Assembly: GCA_051011595.1 (NCBI GenBank)
Contig: JBPCTQ010000294.1
Span: 1 to 11,907 of the forward strand
Reading direction: 5' to 3'
DNA: 11,907 nt
From: JAOUEE01 sp051011595
GTDB lineage: Bacteria; Actinomycetota; Acidimicrobiia; Acidimicrobiales; SHLQ01
The notes under the pieces were generated by a model. That model saw nothing but the letters and a program-made list of their open reading frames with translations. It had not been told where the DNA came from and did not search any database. Both the position numbers and the translations under genes were made by a program. How positions within the stretch are numbered: position 1 is the stretch's first letter; each line of letters starts with the position of its first letter. This document shows, in pieces, positions 6,019 to 11,907 of the stretch.

Positions 6019-6531
6019 GTGAGCGAGCAATCCGACCACATCGAAGTCCCCGAAGTCGTCGATCTTCCCGAACCGACCGATGAAACCACCGATGACGCTG
6101 CCGTCGACGAGTCCGTCGACCATCCGGCCAAGGTCATGCGGCTGGGCACCATGCTGAAGTCGCTGCTGGAGGAGGTGCGCCAGGCGACGCTCGACGAGGA
6201 CAGCCGCGAGCGGCTGCGGTCGATCTACGACACCTCGGTCATGGAGCTGTCGTCCGCACTGTCGCCGGACCTGCAGGAAGAGCTGACCCGCCTGGCCCTG
6301 CCCTTCGGCGACGACGATGTCCCCAGCGCCGCCGAGCTCCAGATCGCCCAGGCCCAGCTGGTCGGTTGGCTCGAAGGGCTGATCCAGGGCATTCAGGCCA
6401 CCCTGTTCGCACAACAAATGGCCGCCCAGCAGCAGCTGCAGTCGATGCGCCAGGGCCAGCTCCCGCCCGGTATGGCCCCGGGGGGCCCACCCACCGGTGA
6501 GGAGGGTGGCCGCCCCGGTGTGTACCTCTGA
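6019..6531 (+). CDS. bpa: Bacterial proteasome activator Bpa (PafE)
   Basis: Bpa (mycobacterial Rv3780, PafE) forms a ring that docks on the 20S proteasome and opens its gate, allowing ATP- and Pup-independent degradation of unfolded proteins. The 170-residue product has an acidic disordered N-terminus (1-35), then the conserved helical core: PAKVMRLGTMLKSLLEEVR (36-54), ELTRLALPFGDDD (88-100), and the very conserved IAQAQLVGWLEGLIQGIQ (109-126) with LFAQQMAAQQQLQ (129-141). A flexible Pro/Gly linker ends in GVYL (167-170). The final Val-Tyr-Leu matches the HbYX proteasome-docking pattern; the mycobacterial protein ends in GQYL. The start is GTG 6019 with AGGAG at 6010-6014, four nt upstream. 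The upstream phosphodiesterase gene is 13 nt away. No proteasome subunit genes lie in this window, so the partner must be elsewhere. I am confident in the family from memory of the mycobacterial sequence. Confidence 0.9.
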   Translation: MSEQSDHIEVPEVVDLPEPTDETTDDAAVDESVDHPAKVMRLGTMLKSLLEEVRQATLDEDSRERLRSIYDTSVMELSSALSPDLQEELTRLALPFGDDDVPSAAELQIAQAQLVGWLEGLIQGIQATLFAQQMAAQQQLQSMRQGQLPPGMAPGGPPTGEEGGRPGVYL

Positions 6532-6554
6532 TCGACACAGCTGTCGACCAGAGG
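6525..6554 (+). terminator. Hairpin spanning the bpa stop codon
   Basis: CCTCTG-A-TCGAC (6525-6536) pairs with GTCGA-C-CAGAGG (6543-6554) around a 6-nt loop ACAGCT. That gives 11 Watson-Crick pairs with one A-C mismatch. The TGA stop (6529-6531) lies inside the 5' arm. No T-run follows. It is a candidate U-tail-less terminator for the phosphodiesterase-bpa transcript, separating it from the dnaE promoter region downstream. Confidence 0.5.
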
Positions 6555-6586
6555 TGAACCGATCGTCGCACCGTTGAGGCCGCGCC

Positions 6587-6615
6587 TGGTCACGCGGATG
6601 ACAAAGCTGTAGTTT
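6587..6615 (+). promoter_or_regulatory. Candidate dnaE promoter
   Basis: TGGTCA (6587-6592) matches four of six bases of TTGACA and lies exactly 17 nt before TAGTTT (6610-6615), which fits TAnnnT. Transcription would start near 6622, giving a 15-nt leader that still contains GGAG (6628-6631), five nt before the GTG start of dnaE. This is a consensus-based inference. Confidence 0.42.
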
Positions 6616-6636
6616 GCCGGGTAGCGCGGAGACATC

Positions 6637-9600
6637 GTGAGCGACTCCTTCACCCACCTGCACGTCCATACTGAGTTCTCGATGCTCGACGGCGCGGCGC
6701 GCCTCGACGAGCTGGTGGCGGCCGCCGTGGCCGATGGTCAGCCGGCGTTGGGTATCACCGACCACGGCAACATGTACGGCATTCTCGACTTCTATCGGGA
6801 GTGCCGGAACCAGGGCGTCAAACCGATCATCGGCACCGAGGCCTACATGGCCCACGACCACCGGAGCGAACGCCCCAGTCGTCGCGGCCGGCTCGACGAC
6901 TCCGGCGGCGACACCGAGGGAGGCCGCAAGCTCTACTACCACCTCACCCTGCTGGCCGAGAACAACACCGGATACAAGAACCTCATCCAGCTGGCCAGCC
7001 GAGCGTTCATGGAGGGCTATTACTACAAACCCCGAGTCGACTGGGAAACACTCGACGACCACAGCGATGGGCTCATCGCCACCACCGGCTGTCTCGGCGG
7101 TCAGGTCCTCCAGGCGCTGATGAAGGACGACTTCGACGAGGCCATGTCGCGTGCCGGCCGTCTCCAGGACATATTCGGGCGCGACAACCTCTTCGTCGAG
7201 ATCCAGGACCACGGGATCCCCGAACAGCACCGGACCAATCCCCAGCTGTTCGAGATCGCCCGTCGCCTCCAGGCCCCGCTGTTGGCCACCAACGACAGTC
7301 ACTATGTGCACCGTCACGACGCCGTCGCCCACGACGCCCTGTTGTGTGTGCAGACCGGCTCGTTGATGAGCGATCCCGACCGCTTCAAGTTCAGCGGCGA
7401 CGATCACTACCTCAAGTCGTCGGGCGAGATGCGCCGGCTGTTCAGCGACATCGAGTCGGCCTGCGACAACACCTTGTGGGTGGCCGAACGCTGCAACGTG
7501 GAGATCGAATTCGGCGAACCACAGCTGCCCAACTTCCCGCTGCCTGACGGGTTCGACTCCGACGACGACTATCTCGCCCATCTCACCATGGAGGGCGCCC
7601 GCAAGCGTTGGGGTGCGGCCCTCACCGACGACATCGTCGATCGCCTGGTGTTCGAGCTCAAGACCATCAGCGACATGGGGTTCTCGAGCTACTTCCTCAT
7701 CACCTGGGACCTCATTCGCCATGCTCGCGAGTCCGACATCAGGGTCGGCCCCGGACGGGGGAGTGCGGCCGGTTGTGCGGTGGCCTACAGCCTGTGGATC
7801 ACCGACCTCGATCCCATCAAGTACGACCTGCTGTTCGAGCGTTTCCTGAACCCGGGCCGAATCTCGATGCCCGACATCGACATGGACTTCGACTCTCGTT
7901 ACCGCGACGAGATGATCCGCTACTCGGCCGAGATGTACGGCCGGGACCACGTGGCCCAGATCGTCACGTTCAGCCAGATCAAGGCTCGAGCGGCGGTTCG
8001 AGACGCGGCGCGAGTCCTCGGGTTCCCCTATGCGGTGGGCGACAAGATCGCCAAGGCCATGCCGCCGCTGATCATGGGCCGCGACACACCCCTGCGGGCC
8101 TGTATGGAGAAGGAGGACAAATACAGCGACGGCTACGCCATGGCCGGTGAGCTCCGTGACATGTACAACACCGAGTCCGAGGTGCGCGAGGTCATCGACG
8201 TGGCCAAGGGTCTCGAGGGCATGCGTCGCCAGGACGGCATCCATGCCGCCGCCGTTGTCATCACCAAGGAACCACTCACCGACTACGTACCCATCCAGCG
8301 CAAACCCGAATCGGGAGTCGATCCCGAGGACGCCCCCGTGGTCACCCAGTACGAGATGCACGGGGTCGAAGACCTGGGTCTGCTCAAGATGGACTTCCTG
8401 GGTTTGCGCAACCTCGATGTCATCAGCGACACCCTGGTGCTCATCAACGCCACCCAGGGGATCGACGTCGACATCAACAACGTCGATCTCGACGACGCCA
8501 AGACCTACGAGCTGTTGTCCAACGGCGACACGGTGGGTGTCTTCCAGCTCGAGTCCGGCCCCATGCGCGCGCTCATGCGGTCGCTGCGCCCCGAGTCGTT
8601 CGACGACGTGGCCGCGTTGGTGGCGCTCTATCGGCCGGGGCCGATGGAAGCCAACATGCACAACGACTACGCCGATCGCAAGAACGGTCGCAAGCCCATC
8701 GAACTGTTGCACCCCGATGCCGGCGACATCCTGGGCGACACCTACGGCCTGATGATCTATCAGGAGTCGATGATGCGGGTGGCGCAGCGGTTCGCCGGCT
8801 ACTCACTCGCCGATGCCGACAACCTGCGCAAGGCCTGCGGCAAGAAGATCCGCGAAGTCATGGCCGAGCAGAAGGAGAAGTTCGTCGCCGGGTGTGACGA
8901 CACCGGCTACGGCACCGACATCGGCGAACAGTGGTGGGCGATCATCGAGCCCTTCGCCGACTACGCCTTCAACAAGAGCCACAGCTACGGCTACGGCCTC
9001 ATCGCCTATCAGATCGCCTATCTGAAGGCGCATTATCCCATCGAGTACCTCTCGGCCCTGCTCACCAGTGTGAAGAGCAGTCTCGAGAAGGCCGCGGTGT
9101 ATCTGAACGAGTGCCGGGTGATGGGTATCGAGGTCGTGGTACCCGACATCAACCAGTCCCGAATGGACTTCCACCCGCTACCCGACCTCGACGGTCCCGG
9201 GCTCGGGCAGATCGTGTTCGGTCTGTCGGCCGTGCGCAACGTCGGCAGCGGGCTGGTGTCGCTGATTCTCGCCGAAAGAGACACCAACGGCCCGTTCACC
9301 GACTTCATCGACTTCTGTGAGCGGGTCGATCTGACGGTGCTCAACAAACGCACCATCGAGTCGCTCATCAAAGCCGGCGCCTTCGACTCGCTCGGTCATC
9401 CGCGCAAGGGCCTGCTCACGGTCCACGAACAGATCATCGACCTCACCGTGGCCCGTCGCCGTGAACACGACATGGGGGTGATGTCGCTGTTCGGTGAACT
9501 GGAGAGTGGTCCCAGTTTCGACGAACGTCCCGACATCCCCGATCTCGAGTTCGAGAAGATGGAGCGGCTCCGCTTCGAGAAGGAGATGCTGGGCCTCTAC

Positions 9601-10170
9601 ATCTCCGATCATCCGGTGATGGGATATGAGTCGGCGCTGCGGCGGCGCTGCGACTCCACCATCCTGGCGCTGAGCGAAGCCGGCGACGGTGACCGCCGAC
9701 GAGTCGGCGGCGTGATTACCAACCTGTCGAAGAAGTGGACTCGCAAGGGTGACCTCATGGCGGTCTTCGAGTTGGAAGACCTGGAGGGCTCGGTCGAGGT
9801 CATGGTGTTCCCCAAGACCATGACCGAACACGGGCACAAGCTCGACGACGACATCATCGCCGTGGTCCAGGGGCGCGTCGAGAGTCGGGATGACCTCCCC
9901 AAGCTGTTCGCCCAGAACATCGAGATCTTCGACACCAGCCAGACCGACGTGGCCCGTCCGCTCCGGATCCAGCTGGCGCCCAATGGTCTGCGCGAAGAGA
10001 CCATCGAGGAACTCCAGGGACTGCTGGCCGACCACCCGGGCGATTCGCCCGTGCTGTTGCATGTCGGAGCTCAGGTCATCCGTCTGCCCGACGACACCAA
10101 GGCCGAGACGCGTAACGGGCTGGTGGCCGAGCTGCGAGTGCTGCTCGGCCCGGACTCGGTGCTCGTATGA
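6637..10170 (+). CDS. dnaE: DNA polymerase III alpha subunit (replicative polymerase, DnaE1 type)
   Basis: The 1177-residue product is the catalytic subunit of the replicative polymerase, the usual DnaE1 length. The N-terminal PHP domain retains all nine metal ligands known from M. tuberculosis DnaE1: H9 and H11 (HLHVHTEFS), D18, H43 (ITDHGN), E68, H102, C152, D220 and H222 (NDSHY). It is therefore predicted to carry 3'-5' proofreading activity. The polymerase palm has D413 and D415 in SMPDIDMDF, and D586 in LLKMDFLGLRNL. A fingers/HhH region follows (about 860-915). The internal clamp-binding segment reads VMSLF (948-952), lacking the usual leading Gln. An OB fold spans about 1020-1095, and a C-terminal tau-binding-like region ends the protein. 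The GTG start has GGAG at 6628-6631. No intein or frameshift is seen. The gene appears to be transcribed alone, from a promoter near 6610. Confidence 0.98.
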   Translation: MSDSFTHLHVHTEFSMLDGAARLDELVAAAVADGQPALGITDHGNMYGILDFYRECRNQGVKPIIGTEAYMAHDHRSERPSRRGRLDDSGGDTEGGRKLYYHLTLLAENNTGYKNLIQLASRAFMEGYYYKPRVDWETLDDHSDGLIATTGCLGGQVLQALMKDDFDEAMSRAGRLQDIFGRDNLFVEIQDHGIPEQHRTNPQLFEIARRLQAPLLATNDSHYVHRHDAVAHDALLCVQTGSLMSDPDRFKFSGDDHYLKSSGEMRRLFSDIESACDNTLWVAERCNVEIEFGEPQLPNFPLPDGFDSDDDYLAHLTMEGARKRWGAALTDDIVDRLVFELKTISDMGFSSYFLITWDLIRHARESDIRVGPGRGSAAGCAVAYSLWITDLDPIKYDLLFERFLNPGRISMPDIDMDFDSRYRDEMIRYSAEMYGRDHVAQIVTFSQIKARAAVRDAARVLGFPYAVGDKIAKAMPPLIMGRDTPLRACMEKEDKYSDGYAMAGELRDMYNTESEVREVIDVAKGLEGMRRQDGIHAAAVVITKEPLTDYVPIQRKPESGVDPEDAPVVTQYEMHGVEDLGLLKMDFLGLRNLDVISDTLVLINATQGIDVDINNVDLDDAKTYELLSNGDTVGVFQLESGPMRALMRSLRPESFDDVAALVALYRPGPMEANMHNDYADRKNGRKPIELLHPDAGDILGDTYGLMIYQESMMRVAQRFAGYSLADADNLRKACGKKIREVMAEQKEKFVAGCDDTGYGTDIGEQWWAIIEPFADYAFNKSHSYGYGLIAYQIAYLKAHYPIEYLSALLTSVKSSLEKAAVYLNECRVMGIEVVVPDINQSRMDFHPLPDLDGPGLGQIVFGLSAVRNVGSGLVSLILAERDTNGPFTDFIDFCERVDLTVLNKRTIESLIKAGAFDSLGHPRKGLLTVHEQIIDLTVARRREHDMGVMSLFGELESGPSFDERPDIPDLEFEKMERLRFEKEMLGLYISDHPVMGYESALRRRCDSTILALSEAGDGDRRRVGGVITNLSKKWTRKGDLMAVFELEDLEGSVEVMVFPKTMTEHGHKLDDDIIAVVQGRVESRDDLPKLFAQNIEIFDTSQTDVARPLRIQLAPNGLREETIEELQGLLADHPGDSPVLLHVGAQVIRLPDDTKAETRNGLVAELRVLLGPDSVLV

Positions 10171-10187
10171 GTCCCGTGGTGGCGTCG

Positions 10188-10250
10188 TCACGCTGCGTGA
10201 AGTTGCGAAAAGGCGCTGTGGGCGCTGGACTAGAGGGGTCCGTTTTCGCA
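10188..10250 (+). other. Nested inverted repeats between dnaE and the next gene
   Basis: Three symmetric elements lie in the 114-nt gap after dnaE. First, TCACG-CTG-CGTGA (10188-10200) is a perfect 13-bp dyad. Second, TGCGAAAA (10204-10211) is exactly complementary to TTTTCGCA (10243-10250). Third, nested inside, GGAC (10227-10230) pairs with GTCC (10238-10241). GGCGCTG is also directly repeated (10212-10218, 10221-10227). The set could form a dnaE terminator or an operator region for the downstream genes. No convincing promoter hexamers at normal spacing were found in this gap. Confidence 0.4.
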
Positions 10251-10284
10251 TTCGTCGAGGGCATCTGAGGAGACGTAAGCACCG

Positions 10285-10953
10285 ATGGCAATAGAGGTCG
10301 ACACCAAGGACTGCACCGCGTTGAGTGACGCGGAGATGGAGGAAATGGCAGATCTGACTGCCGAGGGACCCAACATCGTCGACGTCGGGGTGATCAACAA
10401 GCAGGCCGAGGCATGGGTGCTCGCCACCCAGGCCCGCGAGAACGGCAAGCTCAAGGGATTTGCGTTCTGCACCCTCGAACGAATCGGTGGCACCCCCAGC
10501 GTGCTCATCGGGATGGCGTCGGTGAAACGTACGTCCAAACGCGACTCGGTGCTGCGGGCGCTCATCACCGACAAGTTGCGCCGCGCCGTGCTGGCCTTCC
10601 CTGACGAGGATGTACTCATTGGCAGCCGGTTCAACGATGCCGCCGGTTTCGAGGCGTATCGCAGCCTCACCGACGTGGTGCCCCGGCCCGGCCACAAGGC
10701 TTCGGGCGAGGAGCGGGCCTGGGGGCGACGCCTGGTCAAGCGGTTCGGGATCTCGGCCACCACCTACGACGATCGGGTGTTCCTCGTCGAAGGTGACGGC
10801 TCGGTTCCGTGTGTGTTCGACCACGAGAGCCTCAAACCGGAAAAGCTCGACGCCGACGTTGCTGCGTTCTTCGTCGACGTGAAGCCCGCGTCGGGCGACG
10901 TGTTGATCGCCTTCGGGTGGGCCATGGCCGAGGAGCTCGAGAAGCTGGCCTGA
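10285..10953 (+). CDS. Uncharacterised protein, possibly GNAT-like
   Basis: I do not recognise this 222-residue protein. Its predicted pattern resembles an N-acetyltransferase fold: helix SDAEMEEMADL (14-24), strand EAWVLATQ (42-49), strand LKGFAFCTLERI (56-67), strand PSVLIGMASVKR (71-82), then a long helix (84-104) where GNAT enzymes bind acetyl-CoA. Next come strand DVLIGSRFND (109-118) and helix AAGFEAYRSL (119-128), recalling the usual N-x-x-A-x-x-F-Y ending. The acetyl-CoA loop R/Q-x-x-G-x-G/A is not intact (KRTSKRDS instead), so it may not be a working acetyltransferase. No signal peptide or membrane segment is seen; three Cys (10, 62, 176) are scattered. ATG 10285 follows AGGAG (10268-10272) at a rather long 12 nt. 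The nitroreductase gene follows after 17 nt, so the two may share a transcript. It looks like a real gene by GC3-rich coding texture and start context. Confidence 0.72.
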   Translation: MAIEVDTKDCTALSDAEMEEMADLTAEGPNIVDVGVINKQAEAWVLATQARENGKLKGFAFCTLERIGGTPSVLIGMASVKRTSKRDSVLRALITDKLRRAVLAFPDEDVLIGSRFNDAAGFEAYRSLTDVVPRPGHKASGEERAWGRRLVKRFGISATTYDDRVFLVEGDGSVPCVFDHESLKPEKLDADVAAFFVDVKPASGDVLIAFGWAMAEELEKLA

Positions 10954-10970
10954 CCGGCTCGGTCCACGTC

Positions 10971-11579
10971 ATGGGCATGGACCACCAGGCCGTCGTGCGA
11001 TCCCGCCGTATGGTGCGGGCGTTCGAATCCTCGCCGCTCGATTCTGCCGTGGTGGATCGGATTCTCGATGCCGCCCGGCGGGCACCGTCGGCCGGCAACA
11101 CCCACGGCCTCGACCTGGTGGTGTTGAGCGGGCGCGAGCAGGTCGACCGCTACTGGGACACCACCCTGCACTCGGAGCGGCGGGCGGACTTTCCGTGGCC
11201 GAAGTTGCTCGATGCACCGGTGATCGTGCTGGTGGTCGTCGACCCGGCGGCGTATGTCGACCGCTACAGCCAGCCCGACAAGGCGACGAGCGGTCTGGGC
11301 GAAAGCGCCGACGACTGGCCGGTGCCGTTCTGGTTCGTCGACGGTGGTGCGGCGATCATGGCGCTGTTGTACGCCGCGGTCGACGAAGGACTGGGCGCGC
11401 TGTTGTTCGGGCTCTTCGAGCACGAAGCCGCGGTCGGTCGTCGCTTTGCCATTCCCGATGGTCGCCGGGTGGTGGGGGCGGTGGCCCTGGGTGAGCCGGC
11501 TGGGGACGATCGGCCGAGCCGCTCGGCCGAGCGAGGTCGACCGTCGTTGCCCGAGATCGTGCACCGTGGCGCCTGGTAG
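10971..11579 (+). CDS. Nitroreductase-family FMN-dependent oxidoreductase
   Basis: Nitroreductase-fold proteins use FMN (sometimes F420-linked or with other roles) to reduce nitro compounds, quinones or cofactor precursors. The 202-residue product has the family hallmarks: SRRMVRAFES (11-20), the N-terminal FMN phosphate-binding Arg cluster; ILDAARRAPSAGNTHG (31-46); hydrophobic strand APVIVLVVVD (82-91); FVDGGAAIMALLYAAVDEGLG (122-142), the dimer/FMN helix; and GALLFGLFEHE (142-152) followed by FAIPDGRRVVGAVALGEP (159-176), the usual C-terminal strand. The start is ATG 10971, or ATG 10977 six nt later. The frame is open further upstream, inside the preceding gene, but conservation does not extend there. 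No strong ribosome-binding site is visible. It lies 17 nt after the GNAT-like gene. The substrate is not predictable; F420-linked activity is possible in actinobacteria but not shown by the sequence. Confidence 0.87.
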   Translation: MGMDHQAVVRSRRMVRAFESSPLDSAVVDRILDAARRAPSAGNTHGLDLVVLSGREQVDRYWDTTLHSERRADFPWPKLLDAPVIVLVVVDPAAYVDRYSQPDKATSGLGESADDWPVPFWFVDGGAAIMALLYAAVDEGLGALLFGLFEHEAAVGRRFAIPDGRRVVGAVALGEPAGDDRPSRSAERGRPSLPEIVHRGAW

Positions 11580-11589
11580 TTCGCCCGTT

Positions 11590-11619
11590 TCGTCGTGCCG
11601 GGGTCCTGCCCGGTAGCCT
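11590..11619 (+). promoter_or_regulatory. Candidate promoter of the Lys-repeat gene
   Basis: TAGCCT (11614-11619) fits TAnnnT and lies 26 nt before the ATG at 11646. TCGTCG (11590-11595), matching three of six bases of TTGACA, sits 18 nt upstream. The leader of about 20 nt would contain the strong GGAGG at 11637-11641, four nt before the ATG. A short hairpin (CCGGG 11598-11602 with CCCGG 11609-11613) overlaps the spacer and could instead terminate the nitroreductase transcript. Confidence 0.35.
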
Positions 11620-11645
11620 CGCCACGATTCGATCACGGAGGTCAG

Positions 11646-11907
11646 ATGGCCGCGAAGTCCCCGGCAAAGAAGAAGCCGGCCAAGAAGAAGACGGTGGCCA
11701 AGAAGGCACCGGCCAAGAAGTCGGCGGCGAAGAAGGCTCCGGCCAAGAAGAAGGCTCCGGCCAAGAAGTCGGCGGCCAAGAAGTCGGTGGCCAAGAAGGC
11801 TCCGGCCAAGAAGGCTCCGGCCAAGAAGTCGGCGGCCAAGAAGTCGGCGGCCAAGAAGTCGGTGGCCAAGAAGTCGGTGGCCAAGAAGGCTCCGGCCAAG
11901 AAGGCTC
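11646..11907 (+). CDS. Histone H1-like Lys/Ala/Pro repeat protein (3' partial)
   Basis: The visible 87 residues consist almost wholly of pentapeptides ending in AKK: MAAKSPAKKKPAKKKTVAKK, then thirteen units of APAKK, SAAKK or SVAKK with one extra Lys. Such tails bind DNA or RNA through charge, as in eukaryotic H1, HupB of mycobacteria and bacterial Hc1-like proteins. In HupB the tail follows an HU domain. Here it is N-terminal, as in the DksA-like gene at 2231, so a folded domain may follow beyond the window edge; alternatively the whole protein is a tail. No stop is reached. ATG 11646 has an excellent GGAGG (11637-11641). Every Lys codon is AAG and units are nearly identical at the DNA level. 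What the full protein does cannot be told from this part. Confidence 0.8.
   Translation, partial: MAAKSPAKKKPAKKKTVAKKAPAKKSAAKKAPAKKKAPAKKSAAKKSVAKKAPAKKAPAKKSAAKKSAAKKSVAKKSVAKKAPAKKA
11661..11907 (+). repeat. 15-bp tandem repeat array encoding AKK pentapeptides
   Basis: A 15-bp period runs to the end of the window. Every unit ends in an Ala codon plus AAGAAG, and the variable two codons are GCTCCG, TCGGCG or TCGGTG. From 11706 the unit order is P S P P S V P P S S V V P, where P is APAKK, S is SAAKK and V is SVAKK, with one extra AAG after the third unit. Synonymous variation is almost absent, unlike in the array at 2231-2383. Confidence 0.9.

Noticed and set aside
5938..8712. A 924-codon open frame on the minus strand opposite bpa and dnaE
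   Set aside because: It is antisense to two clearly conserved genes, has no recognisable domain, and long antisense frames are expected opposite high-GC coding sequence.
10203..10236. Promoter TTGCGA / TAGAGG before the GNAT-like gene
   Set aside because: The 22-nt spacing is too long and TAGAGG misses the final T of TAnnnT.
10809..10970. Nitroreductase starting inside the preceding gene
   Set aside because: The frame is open but conservation begins just after ATG 10971; the upstream part is a shadow of the GNAT-like gene.
11642..11899. Minus-strand frame with hydrophobic FLAADFLAGAF-type repeats (and a similar one at 2173-2442)
   Set aside because: It looks like a membrane repeat protein but is just the reverse complement of the AAG-rich Lys repeats, which have a good ribosome-binding site on the plus strand.
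11646..11907. CRISPR array
   Set aside because: The repeats are contiguous 15-bp coding units without spacers.

Overview
The window is high-GC, gene-dense bacterial chromosome from an actinobacterium. The evidence is the SepF-YggT-DivIVA trio, a bacterial proteasome activator (a family known from actinobacteria), a DnaE1-type polymerase with an intact PHP domain, frequent GTG starts, TAnnnT -10 elements and Lys/Ala/Pro tails of the kind seen on mycobacterial and streptomycete DNA-binding proteins. The overall order (sepF-yggT-divIVA, DksA-like-lspA-rluD, dnaE) is the actinobacterial arrangement downstream of the division and cell-wall cluster. Class Acidimicrobiia is my best guess from protein flavour, but nothing here proves it.

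Layout. (1) 1-2085: the 3' end of the division cluster: sepF (5' end outside the window), yggT and divIVA. divIVA has its own probable leaderless promoter. (2) 2127-4315: a promoter with a perfect TATAAT and a structured leader of about 90 nt, then a tight three-gene unit: a DksA/TraR-like protein with a histone-H1-like Lys tail, lspA (1 nt gap) and an rluD-type pseudouridine synthase (4-nt GTGA overlap). (3) 4317-4754, minus strand: an Rrf2-family regulator, convergent with rluD and divergent from the next unit across a 144-nt spacer that carries a perfect 13-bp dyad. (4) 4899-6531: a type I phosphodiesterase/nucleotide pyrophosphatase-like protein, then the proteasome activator Bpa with a C-terminal Val-Tyr-Leu (HbYX-type) motif. 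A hairpin spans its stop codon. (5) 6637-10170: dnaE, the replicative DNA polymerase III alpha subunit. (6) 10285-11579: an unrecognised GNAT-like protein and a nitroreductase-family protein. (7) 11646 to the end: the start of a second protein built from (x-x-Ala-Lys-Lys) pentapeptides, cut by the window edge.

Most genes are housekeeping: septum and pole organisation, lipoprotein maturation, rRNA modification, replication and proteasomal degradation. I see no defence island, prophage, insertion sequence, CRISPR array, tRNA or rRNA. The less ordinary signals are a DksA-like protein that has lost three of four zinc ligands and gained a histone-like tail, a second Lys-repeat gene with strikingly homogeneous 15-bp DNA repeats, a DnaE clamp-binding motif without the usual Gln, a proteasome activator beside dnaE, and several intergenic dyads. 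I did not find a convincing wholly new system.
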